The notes: generated by a model not told the origin, from the sequence alone. Shown: positions 26,806 to 35,947, counted from the first letter of the stretch. The stretch: 64,000 bases of DNA from an uncultured Acidimicrobiales bacterium (GCA_937997485.1 CALKTH010000042.1:1-64000), one strand, 5' to 3'. Numbers and translations: made by a program.

Positions 26806-27807
26806 TCAGACTTCGAAGGTCCGGCCGATGGCTTCTTCACTCTTCGACCACAGCAGATCCCGCGTCTCGGCGTTGTCGTAGAAGGCCTCAAGCGCAAAGG
26901 GCTTTGCCTCGCCCCGCATGGCGAACGGTCCGCTGCCAGGCCCGTAGAACTGTCCCGACGTCGCCTCAGGAAGGCACATGCAACTGAGCAGGCCCATCGC
27001 CCCGTCTTCCGGGCTTTGGCTGGTCCTCATGAACATGTCGGTGAAGAAGCTGCCCATTCCGCCCTCTTTGACCGAGGTCTTCTGCAGGTGCGTGTTGGCC
27101 AATCCCGGGTGTGCGACGAGGGCCTTGACCCTCGATCCGGTGGCCTGAAGCCGCTGATGAAGAGCTGCAGTAAAGGCGGCGTTCGCCAGCTTCGACTGGT
27201 TGTATCGCCGCCAACGCGGGCCGCGGAACATGAGATTGTCGAGCTTGGAGCCATCGCCTCCTAGGTGCCCGCCTCGTGGTTCGAGGTAGTCAGCGCGCAG
27301 CGTCTTGCTCGGACTCATCCGGGCCACGCTCGAGTGGTTCACCACCCGAGCATCGCCGCTCGATTCCGCTGCTCGCTCGAGCAACGGCATCAGCTCTCGT
27401 GTGAGCAGGAAGTGCGAGAGGTGGTTTGTCTGCATCTGGACGTCGAAGCCGTCCTTCGTGGCGGTGTCGGACAGCGCCATGACCCCGGCGTTGTTGGCCA
27501 GCACGTGGACGCCTTCAGGGCAGAGTTCAGCGACACGTGCGGCCGCCGCACTGACGGAGTCGAAGGACTGGAGATCGCACTCGACCTGCTCGATGTGAGC
27601 CTCGGGGTTGGTAGCCGCGAGCTCTCTGCCACTGTTCACGGACCGCTCTGAGTTCCGGTTGAGTATCAGGACCTTTGCCCCAAGCCCTGCGGTTGTCATT
27701 GCTGCGATCTGGCCGGTCCCCGACGTGGTTCCGGTAATGACTACTGTCTTCCCGGCCATCGACGGGAGGGAAGCCTTGAACGATGGGAAGTGCTTGGAGT
27801 TCGGCAT
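26806..27807 (-). CDS. SDR family oxidoreductase (protochlorophyllide-reductase-like group)
   Basis: A 333-residue short-chain dehydrogenase of the longer retinol dehydrogenase/POR-like group. The cofactor turn is TGTTSGTGQ, followed by LNRNSER (NADP-type arginine), NNAGVMAL, a serine in VNHSSVA and YNQSK at the active site. The C-terminal extension (LPEATSGQFYGPGS) is usual for this group. The substrate is unknown. It diverges from the iron-ADH remnant, with a 20-bp hairpin in between. Confidence 0.88.
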   Translation of the reverse strand: MPNSKHFPSFKASLPSMAGKTVVITGTTSGTGQIAAMTTAGLGAKVLILNRNSERSVNSGRELAATNPEAHIEQVECDLQSFDSVSAAAARVAELCPEGVHVLANNAGVMALSDTATKDGFDVQMQTNHLSHFLLTRELMPLLERAAESSGDARVVNHSSVARMSPSKTLRADYLEPRGGHLGGDGSKLDNLMFRGPRWRRYNQSKLANAAFTAALHQRLQATGSRVKALVAHPGLANTHLQKTSVKEGGMGSFFTDMFMRTSQSPEDGAMGLLSCMCLPEATSGQFYGPGSGPFAMRGEAKPFALEAFYDNAETRDLLWSKSEEAIGRTFEV

Positions 27808-27864
27808 TCGGGACCCTTTGGGTGGGGGACAAGCATTGGGAGACGACTGACCCTATTCCCGTTC

Positions 27865-27908
27865 GTGGCACCGTTACTTGTCGCTCTGGCGACAAGTAAC
27901 GGTGCCAC
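27865..27908. repeat. Perfect 20-bp inverted repeat (hairpin element)
   Basis: The left arm GTGGCACCGTTACTTGTCGC (27865-27884) is exactly complementary to the right arm at 27889-27908, with a TCTG loop. No T-run follows on either strand and the site lies upstream of a minus-strand gene, so it is not placed like a terminator. It directly abuts the broken end of an iron-ADH remnant, which suggests a mobile or REP-like palindrome or a deletion hot spot. Confidence 0.85.
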
Positions 27909-28220
27909 CACGCATCATGGGCTCACCAACGCTGTTCTTCTGCCCCCGTGCTCGAGTTCAACCGAGACGTTCTGGAAGGAAAGACCTCGGTGATGTCTCG
28001 GGCAATGGCGCTCAAAGACACGAGCCACGCGTCGTTTGCTCATGCGATCGGAGAGATGCTGGAGCGGTTGTCGATTCCGACCCACCTTCGAGAGCTCGGG
28101 GTGGGGGACGATCGCCTGCAGGAGTTGGCCATGAAGTCCTCGCTCGACGTCGCCGCGGCCACGAATCCTCGAGTCGCGTCGATCGCCGAGATTGAAGCGA
28201 TGCTTCGAGCTCGGCTTTGA
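27907..28220 (+). pseudogene. Iron-containing alcohol dehydrogenase, C-terminal remnant with frameshift
   Basis: The sequence encodes THHGLTNAVLLP in one frame and then VLEFNRDVLEGKTS in another, starting at 27948. In intact enzymes these are contiguous (HHGLxNAVLLPHVLEFN), so one base is missing near 27943-27948. The rest reads through to a normal C-terminus (IPTHLRELGVGDDRLQELA, then ATNPRVASIAEIEAML). About 270 N-terminal residues, including the NAD-binding region, are absent. The left edge of homology meets the hairpin at 27865-27908. The downstream part could still be translated as an 80-90 residue fragment. Confidence 0.65.
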
Positions 28221-28281
28221 CGCATCCCGACCTTCGATGCGGTTGCGTCATACTGTCGCCGAGTTGCGTGATGAGACCGAG

Positions 28282-29127
28282 ATGGGGTGGAGCGACGTGA
28301 TCACAAATGACGACAAGGAGACGTATCACCGCGACGGGGTGGTGTGTCTCCGTTCCATGTTCGGGTTGGAGTGGCTCGACCTCCTGCGGGACGGTCTCGC
28401 GAGCCATCTGGAGGCTCCCACTCACCGGGCCCGCGTCTGGGATCGTGACGAAGCGGGCCGCACGATGATGTGGGACAGCCAGGCGTGGCGGAGCGTTGGG
28501 CAGTACGAGCGCTTTGTTCGCGAGTCGCCAGCCGCTGAACTCGCCAAGACCGTCATGGGGTCCTCGGCCGTCAACTTCTTCTTTGATGCGGTCTTCGTTC
28601 GCTCCGCCGGAAGCCAGTTCCGGACCCCATGGCATCAGGATGAGCCGTATTGGTCGGTTTCCGGATACGACACCTGCACCGTGTGGATGCCGCTGGTTCC
28701 GGTGAAGGCGGAGAATGCCCTTGCCTTCGTTCCGGGTTCGCATGCCGGTCGTGCGGTCTACGAGCACTACGACTTTGGTTTGCTCAACCCGGATGGAAAG
28801 ACGGAGGTGGACCGTTCCGACTTCTCGAGCGTTGCCGATCAGCCGGTCCCCGACATCGACGCCGATCCTGAGGCGTACGGCGTCGTGAGTTGGGACATGG
28901 AGCCCGGCGATTGCGTGGTCTTCAACAGCCGGATCATGCACGGCGGCAGCGGCCAGCTCCCGAGGGACACCGGGCTGAGCGTGTTCACCACCAAATGGCT
29001 CGGCGACGACGTGAGGATCGCGTTCCGAGCGGAAGGCATGGATCCCGACTTCAGCGAGGTAATGAGAGAGCATGGGCTCGCACCCGGCGATCGCCCAGGA
29101 ACAGAACTGTTGCCCCGCATCTGCTGA
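28282..29127 (+). CDS. Phytanoyl-CoA dioxygenase (PhyH) family protein
   Basis: A 281-residue Fe(II)/2-oxoglutarate oxygenase. The HxD pair is H118 and D120 (TPWHQDEPYW) and the distal histidine H220 is in SRIMHGGSG. The typical opening, in which ITNDDKETYHRDGVVCL is preceded by only a few residues, argues for a start near here: ATG 28282, or GTG 28297, which has GGTGGAG before it. ATG 28237 is also possible. The frame overlaps the ADH remnant if taken further upstream. The substrate is unknown; not all PhyH proteins act on CoA esters. Confidence 0.85.
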   Translation: MGWSDVITNDDKETYHRDGVVCLRSMFGLEWLDLLRDGLASHLEAPTHRARVWDRDEAGRTMMWDSQAWRSVGQYERFVRESPAAELAKTVMGSSAVNFFFDAVFVRSAGSQFRTPWHQDEPYWSVSGYDTCTVWMPLVPVKAENALAFVPGSHAGRAVYEHYDFGLLNPDGKTEVDRSDFSSVADQPVPDIDADPEAYGVVSWDMEPGDCVVFNSRIMHGGSGQLPRDTGLSVFTTKWLGDDVRIAFRAEGMDPDFSEVMREHGLAPGDRPGTELLPRIC

Positions 29128-29173
29128 GGGCAGCGGCGTTGCCCCTTCCCTGTTCCTGTGCAAGCGTGGCGAG

Positions 29174-30316
29174 ATGACTGCCACCCACGTCACGACGGAC
29201 AGCGACGCCGACACGATGGAGCAGTACTTCGCCGATGGTGAACGCCGAGCGCTCGAGCTTCCGAACCGCGGGCCCATTCGTTTCGTAGGTGACGGAGCCC
29301 TTCATCCCGACATCGTTGCGGCGTACTGGGAGTACGGCTTCTATGTCTTCGAAGGTGTCTTCGGGTCCGATGAGTTGGCGGACATGGAGGCGGATCTCGC
29401 CGCACTTCGGCGTCGATTCCCCACACATCGAGGATCAGCGGTCGACCTCGACGGCAACCCTCCCATCGGAACGGGCCTGAAGGCGCAAAACGTCATTTGG
29501 GCAAAGTCACTGTCCGACCCGGTCGGTGGGAGCCGGCGAGCCCATGGACGGCACCCGGTGAAGATGCATGAGCCAGAGGCTGCCGCTGACGCTCCCGACG
29601 AGGTCGTGTTCGTTGTACATGGGTCCTTGCAATTCAGTGATGCGTGCCTCAGGGCGTACGGTCATCCTGGTTTGCTCGGCGTGGCCGCGGCGCTGAACGG
29701 CGACGACTTCACACCGTTCAACGAGGTGCTCTTCTTGAAGGATCCCGGCGTTGGCCCCTCTGTTGCCTGGCATCGTGACGGTGTCACGCACTGGGACTCA
29801 CCGAACTGGGACCAAGGCTCACACGGCTTCAACTTCATGGGTCAAGTCTTTGGGTGCACGCCGGAGAACGGCGTATGGGTGGTGCCTGGCACGCACAAGA
29901 TGCGAGATGTCGACATCCCGGGCATGGTCGCCGAGGCAGGTTCGGACCGGCTTCCTCATGCGGTGCCGTTGGTGTGCCAACCGGGCGACGTCGCCGTCAC
30001 GAACCGTCAAGCTGTGCACGGATCATTCGCCAACACCAGTCCGCAGGCACGGGTCACGATCAACATGGGTTTCCATCGACGAGCGTCAGTCATTGGCCAA
30101 ATGGGAAGCGGCATCCACGGCACGGTCGGTCTTCTTGATCACGATCGCATCACCGAACGCTCGAAGGTCATAGGCATTGCGATTGAGGCCCGGAAGCAGC
30201 GCTACCCCGAAGAGACGCCGTTCGACTACCGACCGCTTGCTGGCCAGAACTTCTCCTTCGACGACCAGGCCCGTTCGGCGCTGGCGGACTACAACGCACT
30301 CGACCTCAGCGTCTGA
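29174..30316 (+). CDS. Phytanoyl-CoA dioxygenase-like oxygenase
   Basis: A 380-residue Fe(II)/2-oxoglutarate enzyme, longer than its neighbour. The HxD motif is H200 and D202 (VAWHRDGVTHWDSP), the distal histidine is H282 (AVHGSFANTSP) and R293 can bind 2-oxoglutarate. The strand order and WVVPGTHK segment match the PhyH group. It starts 46 nt after the other PhyH gene but is clearly not a recent duplicate. The two, together with the split-barrel protein 27 nt downstream, form an oxidative operon with unknown substrate. Confidence 0.82.
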   Translation: MTATHVTTDSDADTMEQYFADGERRALELPNRGPIRFVGDGALHPDIVAAYWEYGFYVFEGVFGSDELADMEADLAALRRRFPTHRGSAVDLDGNPPIGTGLKAQNVIWAKSLSDPVGGSRRAHGRHPVKMHEPEAAADAPDEVVFVVHGSLQFSDACLRAYGHPGLLGVAAALNGDDFTPFNEVLFLKDPGVGPSVAWHRDGVTHWDSPNWDQGSHGFNFMGQVFGCTPENGVWVVPGTHKMRDVDIPGMVAEAGSDRLPHAVPLVCQPGDVAVTNRQAVHGSFANTSPQARVTINMGFHRRASVIGQMGSGIHGTVGLLDHDRITERSKVIGIAIEARKQRYPEETPFDYRPLAGQNFSFDDQARSALADYNALDLSV

Positions 30317-30343
30317 GGCAGAACCCGAACCGAGGATCACCGC

Positions 30344-30784
30344 ATGGAAGTGAAGCCAATTGCACTCTCAGATGGCCTGGCCTTCGCGGCCGATGTCCGA
30401 GAGGGAACCCTCATCACGATTCGCCGCGACGGCCGACCCCAATCGTCCGATGTCCACCACGCGGTGACTGACGGATTGATTGTCTTCTCCGTCTTGCCTG
30501 ATCGGGCCAAGGTCTACAACATCGAGCGCGACCCTCGAGTCGTGTATCACGTGAGTCACGAGGGCAGCTACTTGAGCTTCGACGGCACGGCGGAGGTGAG
30601 TCCGATTGCAACTGAGACGCATGGGCCGAACATGGACACGCTCATCAACGCCTTCCGAGCGGTGGCCGGCAAAGAGCACCCTGACTGGGACGAGTTCCGC
30701 GACGCCATGGTGACAGAGCGCCGACGGGTGATCACCGTCACGCCAACGTCGGTCATCGGATTGATACGGCCCGTTTGGCGCTGA
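30344..30784 (+). CDS. PPOX/FDOR split-barrel protein, probably F420-dependent
   Basis: A 146-residue flavin/deazaflavin reductase of the split beta-barrel fold. GTLITIRRDGRPQSSDVHHAV and the following KVYNIERDPRVVYHV segment are typical of the TIGR03618-type enzymes of actinobacteria, several of which use F420. The family reduces enones, quinones or biliverdin. It is 27 nt downstream of the PhyH gene and convergent with a second split-barrel gene 14 nt away. Confidence 0.82.
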   Translation: MEVKPIALSDGLAFAADVREGTLITIRRDGRPQSSDVHHAVTDGLIVFSVLPDRAKVYNIERDPRVVYHVSHEGSYLSFDGTAEVSPIATETHGPNMDTLINAFRAVAGKEHPDWDEFRDAMVTERRRVITVTPTSVIGLIRPVWR

Positions 30785-30798
30785 GGCGCACCGGACTG

Positions 30799-31194
30799 TC
30801 AGCGACGGCCAACAGTGTTGATCCGCTCGGGCCGGATGGTGACGATCCAGCGGTGATCGTCGGGGCCATCAGATGGGGGTCCTTCCGCTCCGTACTGCTG
30901 ACGGACTCGCGAGACGAAGACCTTGTCCGGGTCCGGTTCGAACTCGGCACGGCCTCTGACTTCGATCGTGTCTCCCATGTTCTTGGGGTTCATGAGAAAG
31001 AAGGTGCACGCCGAGTTCTTCCGAAGGTTGCGGTACTTGCGCCGATGTTCCAGCAACGAGAAACGGATCGCGCCGTCTTCGAAGAGGAACCACATCGCCG
31101 TTGACTGCGCGAGGCCGCTGGGAGTGATGGTCGTGATCACACACCCCAGGGGTTGAGAGACAAGATCGATGTGAGACTCGGGAATCGGCTGCAT
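30799..31194 (-). CDS. PPOX/FDOR split-barrel protein
   Basis: A 131-residue split beta-barrel protein. GCVITTITPSGLAQSTAMWFL, then EHRRKYRNLRKNSACTFFLMNP, give the phosphate-binding lysine/arginine pattern of the PPOX/F420 FDOR-A/B superfamily. It is only distantly similar to the neighbour at 30344, so it is not a tandem duplicate. It lies 11 nt upstream of the EamA transporter's stop on the same strand. Confidence 0.8.
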   Translation of the reverse strand: MQPIPESHIDLVSQPLGCVITTITPSGLAQSTAMWFLFEDGAIRFSLLEHRRKYRNLRKNSACTFFLMNPKNMGDTIEVRGRAEFEPDPDKVFVSRVRQQYGAEGPPSDGPDDHRWIVTIRPERINTVGRR

Positions 31195-31205
31195 GCCCGG
31201 CGAAG

Positions 31206-32039
31206 CTACTGGAGCCCGGGCACCGGCTCACGTTCGATCGTGACTGGCGGTCGGCTGATCACGGCGGCGACTGCGCCAAGGATGACGACGCCTCCGGTCA
31301 TTTGGATCAACGTGAGCGGCTCATCGTGAATGAGCCATGCCGAAACGATGACCACCGGATGCATCAGCAACAGATACAGCGATGATCGAGTTGCATCGAC
31401 GAAGCGATGCACCCACGTCATCAGGATGTGGCCGAGACCACCCGTGAAGACGATGATGAGGGCCAGCCAGAGCCAGTCGTAGCCATCGATGGCCCGGTAG
31501 TCCTGCGCCGAAGACGTCGCCAGCGCCCACGGCGTCACGGCCAACGCAGCGAAGAGGACAACGCCGAACATCCATTGGATGGGATCGATGTCGTGCGCGC
31601 TGCGAACGCGCTTGGTGAGCAAGAAGTAGGCAGTGAAGAACAGTTGGGCGGCAAGGGCGTACACGACGGCAATCGGAGTGACGTCGAACTCGGAGCCACC
31701 GCCGAGCACAACGATGGCGGTGCCGCTCATGCCGATCACCGTCCACGCGATGTGCCAGCGTGTTGGGCGTTCGCCGAGAAAGGGGCCAGCGAACAGCAGG
31801 ATGAAGCCAGGCTGGAGGGCCACCACCGCGCTGAGCACGGCGACGGCTGCTTCGTTGATGGCGAGGAAGACGAAAACAAGGTTGATGCCGAACGCAGCTC
31901 CAGCCCACCCAGCGCGGCGTATCGAGGCCATCGTCGGTTGGCTGCCGGTGGCTGTCGCCAGGACCCACATCAGCGGGACCGACATCCAGAAGCGGTAGAG
32001 CACGCTGATGACCGACGGCGCGTCGATCAGTTTCGACAC
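31206..32039 (-). CDS. EamA/DMT family transporter (start uncertain)
   Basis: A drug/metabolite-type transporter with about 10 predicted helices in two EamA repeats. From the first standard start codon (GTG 32039) the protein has 277 residues, but this cuts through helix 1. The frame continues upstream with a clear hydrophobic helix, LAGIILFWGLGPTVSKL, preceded by HPPQAAALGP, up to an in-frame stop at 32145-32147. Between that stop and 32039 there is no ATG, GTG or TTG in frame. The true start may be non-standard (ACG or ATC about 32126-32135), or there is a frameshift near 32110-32143. The transported compound is unknown. Confidence 0.82.
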   Translation of the reverse strand: MSKLIDAPSVISVLYRFWMSVPLMWVLATATGSQPTMASIRRAGWAGAAFGINLVFVFLAINEAAVAVLSAVVALQPGFILLFAGPFLGERPTRWHIAWTVIGMSGTAIVVLGGGSEFDVTPIAVVYALAAQLFFTAYFLLTKRVRSAHDIDPIQWMFGVVLFAALAVTPWALATSSAQDYRAIDGYDWLWLALIIVFTGGLGHILMTWVHRFVDATRSSLYLLLMHPVVIVSAWLIHDEPLTLIQMTGGVVILGAVAAVISRPPVTIEREPVPGLQ

Positions 32040-32276
32040 CGTCGGTCCCAGCCCCCAAAAGAGGATGATGCCAGCAAGTGCAGCGGCGGGACCGAGCGCG
32101 GCGGCCTGGGGCGGATGTGTGTCGATGGTGGTCGTGGCCGCACCTTACGCCCCAACCGTCTCGGCCTCGAACCAACTGCTCCGCTCCGTCGCACGTAAGT
32201 TTTGGAACAGGGAGTTGTCACTGACGCGACACGGCCCCTGAACACGCAGTTCAGAATCACGCTTCATGCTGCGAAC

Positions 32277-34472
32277 GTGTTCGAATCCGTCGACCCCTTC
32301 ATCGGTACTGGAGTCACGGATCTTCCCGATCCCGAAGGCCTTGCGGCGACGTGGTGGTGGCCGAAGCCTCACGTAGGAAACACACATCCGGGAGCGACGT
32401 ACCCCCACGGGATGGTGTCGGCATGTGCGTACTCAGGCGCCTACCCGACCGGCTATGGCCGCTTCGACAAAGGCACCGAGGGCGTGCCGGTGTCGCTGCA
32501 CGACAACATCGTGGCGTCCGGCTTTACGCACTTCCAGCAGTCCGGCACTGGGGCGATTCGCAAGTACTACAACTACATCCGCGTCACGCCAATGTTGGGC
32601 CCGCTCGACGAGTTGGGCACGACCTGGGCGCTGCGCGACGAACAAGCCGAGCCCGGCTATTACCGCGCCTCCCTGGGCGACGGTCTCGGATGCGAAATCA
32701 CGGTTGGCCCCAAATCTGCCATTCACCGGTATCGCTTTCCCCGGAGCAAGGACGCCCGGATCGTCATCGACCTCTCCAGCGGCGGCCTGGGAATCGAGCA
32801 TGGCAGAACCGTGCCGATGAGAGCTCATCTCGAAACGGTTGCCCCCGGCATCGCCCAAGGTGAAGTCGTCGTGGAGGGCGTGCCCCTTGCCGTCTACATC
32901 GAGTGCGATGCGCCGAATTGGCGTCAGATGCTCTGGTACGACCGTCGACTCATGGCCGGCGGAAGCCGGCTGGACTTCGACTCGATCCGTCCGACCACGC
33001 TCCGCTCCTTCGGACTGCTGCACCGCGGTCCGACCGAGTCTGGCGAGGCGGTCGAAGTCCGGATCGGCTTCTCACTCAGGGGTGTCGAGCAAGCCCGGCG
33101 AAACCTGATCGAGGACTGCTCGGAGCGTCGGCCTTCGTTCGACCAGCGGCGGGCGACGACTCGGAAGGCATGGACGGAAGCGCTCGATCTGGTTCGGGTC
33201 GAAGGAGGATCGTCGGAACGACGGCAGGTCTTCGCGACATCGCTCTACCACTCGGCGATCAAGCCCTGTTTCGCCGCAGATGAAAGCCCATTCTGGCCCA
33301 GTGATGGTCCCTTCGTCTTCGACATCGCAACGATGTGGGACATCTACAAGACACAGCTCCCGCTCTTGTTGACCACTCAGCCGGCACGGGCAGCGGAGCT
33401 GGTGAACGCTCTCCTGTTGGTTGCTGAGGAAGAGGGCAACCTTCCCATCGGCTATCGGATGGCTCGAGGCACGGACCGCTTCTTCCGTCAGGCGAGTGCG
33501 CTGGCCCACACATTCTTTGCTGACGTCGCTGCAATCGGCGTCTCCGGTGTTGATTGGGACTGGGCTCTTCTGCACCTTCACACCGACCTCAGGCGAAACT
33601 ACGGCGAGGAGTACGTGGAGAAGGGCGTCGCCCATCCGATCAGCCACACGCTCGATCTGGCCTACGGCTACTACTGCACCGCCAACGTCGCTCGACACGT
33701 CGGAGATGTGCGCCTCGCCGACGAGCTCGACGCGCTCGCGGAGCAGTGGACGCACGCGTTCGATCCCCGCACCGGGCTCCTGATCGACTCCACGTTCTAC
33801 GAAGGCGGACGTTGGAACTACTCCTTCAGACTCATGCACGACATGCGGAAACGCATCGACCTCGCGGGTGGAGACGAGGCCTTCGTTGCGTTGCTCGATC
33901 AGTTCTTCGGCTACGGCGCTCCACCCGTCAAGCAGCTGGGAGAGCCGCCGTTCGGCCAGGCGCTCGAAGCCGGGTACGCGCTCAACCGATTCGAGGGTCT
34001 CAACAACGAACCGGACATGGAAGCGCCGTGGGCGTATCACTATGCGGGACGCCCGGACCGAACAGCAGAGGTCGTGCACTCGGCGGTGCACAACCAATTC
34101 GGTGTAGGCCGTGGAGGACTGCCGGGAAACGACGACTCGGGCGGCCTCAGCTCCTGGTTCGTCTGGGCCTCTCTCGGACTCTTTCCCGTCGCCGGTCAGA
34201 ACACGTTCCTTCTCAGTTCGCCAGCCTTTGCGTACGGCTCAATCACGACCGGCGAGACCGAGACGGTGATCGAGACGACCGGCTTTAGCGAACCGGGCCC
34301 AGACACTCCGCCCAGCTATGTCCAGTCGGTCCAGATCGACGACGTCTCTGTCGACCAAGCGTGGCTCTCCGGCAACGAGCTCCACCGGGCCAAGCGCATC
34401 CACGTAGAGCTCGGTCCGGCACCTTCCGCGTGGGGCACAACGGTCCGCCCTCCGAACATTCCCCGCTCCTGA
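32277..34472 (+). CDS. GH92 family alpha-mannosidase
   Basis: About 731 residues of a GH92 exo-alpha-mannosidase (calcium-dependent). The N-terminal beta domain opens with VDPFIGTG, includes GNTHPGATYPHGMVSACAYS and the FTHFQQSGTGA segment. The catalytic (alpha/alpha)6 domain shows YEGGRWNYSF with the probable acid glutamate and GNDDSGGLSSWFVWASLGLFPV with the catalytic aspartates. GTG 32277 lies just before the conserved opening; TTG 32202 would add 25 unlike residues. There is no signal peptide, so it acts in the cytoplasm, unlike the many secreted GH92 enzymes. A GT4 glycosyltransferase follows 76 nt later. Confidence 0.9.
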   Translation: MFESVDPFIGTGVTDLPDPEGLAATWWWPKPHVGNTHPGATYPHGMVSACAYSGAYPTGYGRFDKGTEGVPVSLHDNIVASGFTHFQQSGTGAIRKYYNYIRVTPMLGPLDELGTTWALRDEQAEPGYYRASLGDGLGCEITVGPKSAIHRYRFPRSKDARIVIDLSSGGLGIEHGRTVPMRAHLETVAPGIAQGEVVVEGVPLAVYIECDAPNWRQMLWYDRRLMAGGSRLDFDSIRPTTLRSFGLLHRGPTESGEAVEVRIGFSLRGVEQARRNLIEDCSERRPSFDQRRATTRKAWTEALDLVRVEGGSSERRQVFATSLYHSAIKPCFAADESPFWPSDGPFVFDIATMWDIYKTQLPLLLTTQPARAAELVNALLLVAEEEGNLPIGYRMARGTDRFFRQASALAHTFFADVAAIGVSGVDWDWALLHLHTDLRRNYGEEYVEKGVAHPISHTLDLAYGYYCTANVARHVGDVRLADELDALAEQWTHAFDPRTGLLIDSTFYEGGRWNYSFRLMHDMRKRIDLAGGDEAFVALLDQFFGYGAPPVKQLGEPPFGQALEAGYALNRFEGLNNEPDMEAPWAYHYAGRPDRTAEVVHSAVHNQFGVGRGGLPGNDDSGGLSSWFVWASLGLFPVAGQNTFLLSSPAFAYGSITTGETETVIETTGFSEPGPDTPPSYVQSVQIDDVSVDQAWLSGNELHRAKRIHVELGPAPSAWGTTVRPPNIPRS

Positions 34473-34548
34473 CCCCACGCCGCTGCCACCAGCTCTGATT
34501 GCTCGCACTCCTCACCCATTCACCTGCACACCTGACCCGGAGAACGCC

Positions 34549-35895
34549 ATGACACTGCTCGATGACCCGACGTTGCTGAACGGCACGCCAACCACACCGC
34601 GGGATGCTGGCTCCTCACCGACCAGACGGTTGGTGATCATCGTGCGGGCCGACCCGGTGGTGTGCGGGCACTCCGGCGAGGCGCGCAATCTCGCCGAGGC
34701 TGCACTCCTCCGTGGCTTCGACGATGTGCGGATCGTGACGTGGCCGCTCGAGGTCCTCCAGCAGTTCCCGCTGAAACCGTTGGATTCGGTCCTCCCGTAC
34801 TCAGCAGGAATCACCGTGGAGCGTCCGGATCCGGTGGGCGACTACAAGGTGCCGGATGGTCGCTTTCTCGCTGGGATGGTGGGACGCCTGGTTGAGCTCT
34901 TCGCCGAAGGCATCCCAACCGTGTGCCTCTCCCTCTATCTCACACCTCACGCGAACGCGGCGATGGAGGCCCTCCGAGTTACGGAGTCACTCGGCGTGCC
35001 GTTCGACGTCACGACCATGGCGGAGGCAGTCGGTTCGGACATCACGAATGTCGTGCGATCAACACTCGAGACCGGCAATGTGGGAGCTGCCGCCCAGGTC
35101 TTTGCGACCTTCCTCGCCCACGATCACTGCGTTGCGGTTTCGGAGTACACGAAGAGTCTCATCGTGGCGTCGGCTCGTGAGGTGGACAAGGTGATGAACA
35201 CCAACTTCGTCGCTCAATGCCGGCGAAGGATTCGGATCTCATATCCGGCGGTGAATAGTGCGACGTTCACGGAGGTCTCTGACCGTGAGATCGAGGCGTC
35301 GCTCGCGGCGCGCTGCCTGGAACGAGACCGATACATCTTGTTCCTTTCCCGAATCACCCCTGCGAAAGGGGTCGAGGACTTGATCGATGGCTATGTGCGG
35401 TCCCGAAGCTACGGATCGACTCGCCTGGTCATCGCCGGGACCGGACCGATTGTCGACGACATGAAGGCTCGAGCGGACGAGCTCGGCGCAGCGGATCACA
35501 TCGACTTCCTGAGCGACGTGAGCGACGACGAGAAGCGGTTCCTCATGGCAGGATGCGCGGCCTATGCCTTGCCGAGCAAGCCGCAGCCGGAGTTCGTGGA
35601 AACCTTCGGGATCGCGCTCGTCGAGAAGATGCTGGCTGGTGGGGGACCGGTCATCACGACGGCAACCGGAGGGATTCCCGAAGCGGTGGGCGAGCACGCC
35701 ATCGTGGTGCCCACGAGCGACCCAGACGCCCTTGCTGCGGCGCTGGATCGGGCGGTACTCGAGACGAGTCGCGACGAGCGTGCCACCTGGGAGCTGGCCG
35801 CCCGCGGGTACGCCATGGAGTTTGATCGCCTCAACGTTTTCGACCGCCTCATAGGACCAGTCCCTGCTCCCCAGCTTGGTTCCCTGGCCTCCTAG
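34549..35895 (+). CDS. GT4 family glycosyltransferase
   Basis: A 448-residue GT-B glycosyltransferase. The N-terminal domain has CGHSGEARNLAEAALLRG, and the C-terminal domain contains LFLSRITPAKGVEDLIDGY, VIAGTGP and FVETFGIALVEKML, the latter being the E-x7-E-like nucleotide-sugar motif of GT4 enzymes. CCGGAGAACGCC precedes ATG 34549. It retains the anomeric configuration and uses a nucleotide sugar. The pairing with GH92 suggests that mannosides are both made and turned over in the cytoplasm. Confidence 0.88.
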   Translation: MTLLDDPTLLNGTPTTPRDAGSSPTRRLVIIVRADPVVCGHSGEARNLAEAALLRGFDDVRIVTWPLEVLQQFPLKPLDSVLPYSAGITVERPDPVGDYKVPDGRFLAGMVGRLVELFAEGIPTVCLSLYLTPHANAAMEALRVTESLGVPFDVTTMAEAVGSDITNVVRSTLETGNVGAAAQVFATFLAHDHCVAVSEYTKSLIVASAREVDKVMNTNFVAQCRRRIRISYPAVNSATFTEVSDREIEASLAARCLERDRYILFLSRITPAKGVEDLIDGYVRSRSYGSTRLVIAGTGPIVDDMKARADELGAADHIDFLSDVSDDEKRFLMAGCAAYALPSKPQPEFVETFGIALVEKMLAGGGPVITTATGGIPEAVGEHAIVVPTSDPDALAAALDRAVLETSRDERATWELAARGYAMEFDRLNVFDRLIGPVPAPQLGSLAS

Positions 35896-35947
35896 CGGCG
35901 GGGGCCCGGGCCGGGCAGCGTGGCTCGGCTCGGGCCGGGACTGTTTC

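Noticed and set aside
28282-30316. Two adjacent PhyH genes as a tandem duplication
   Set aside because: The proteins differ in length by about 100 residues and share only the iron-site motifs, so they are not recent duplicates.
30344-31194. Two split-barrel genes as an inverted duplication
   Set aside because: They share a fold but no extended identity is visible and they face each other; no inverted repeat flanks them.
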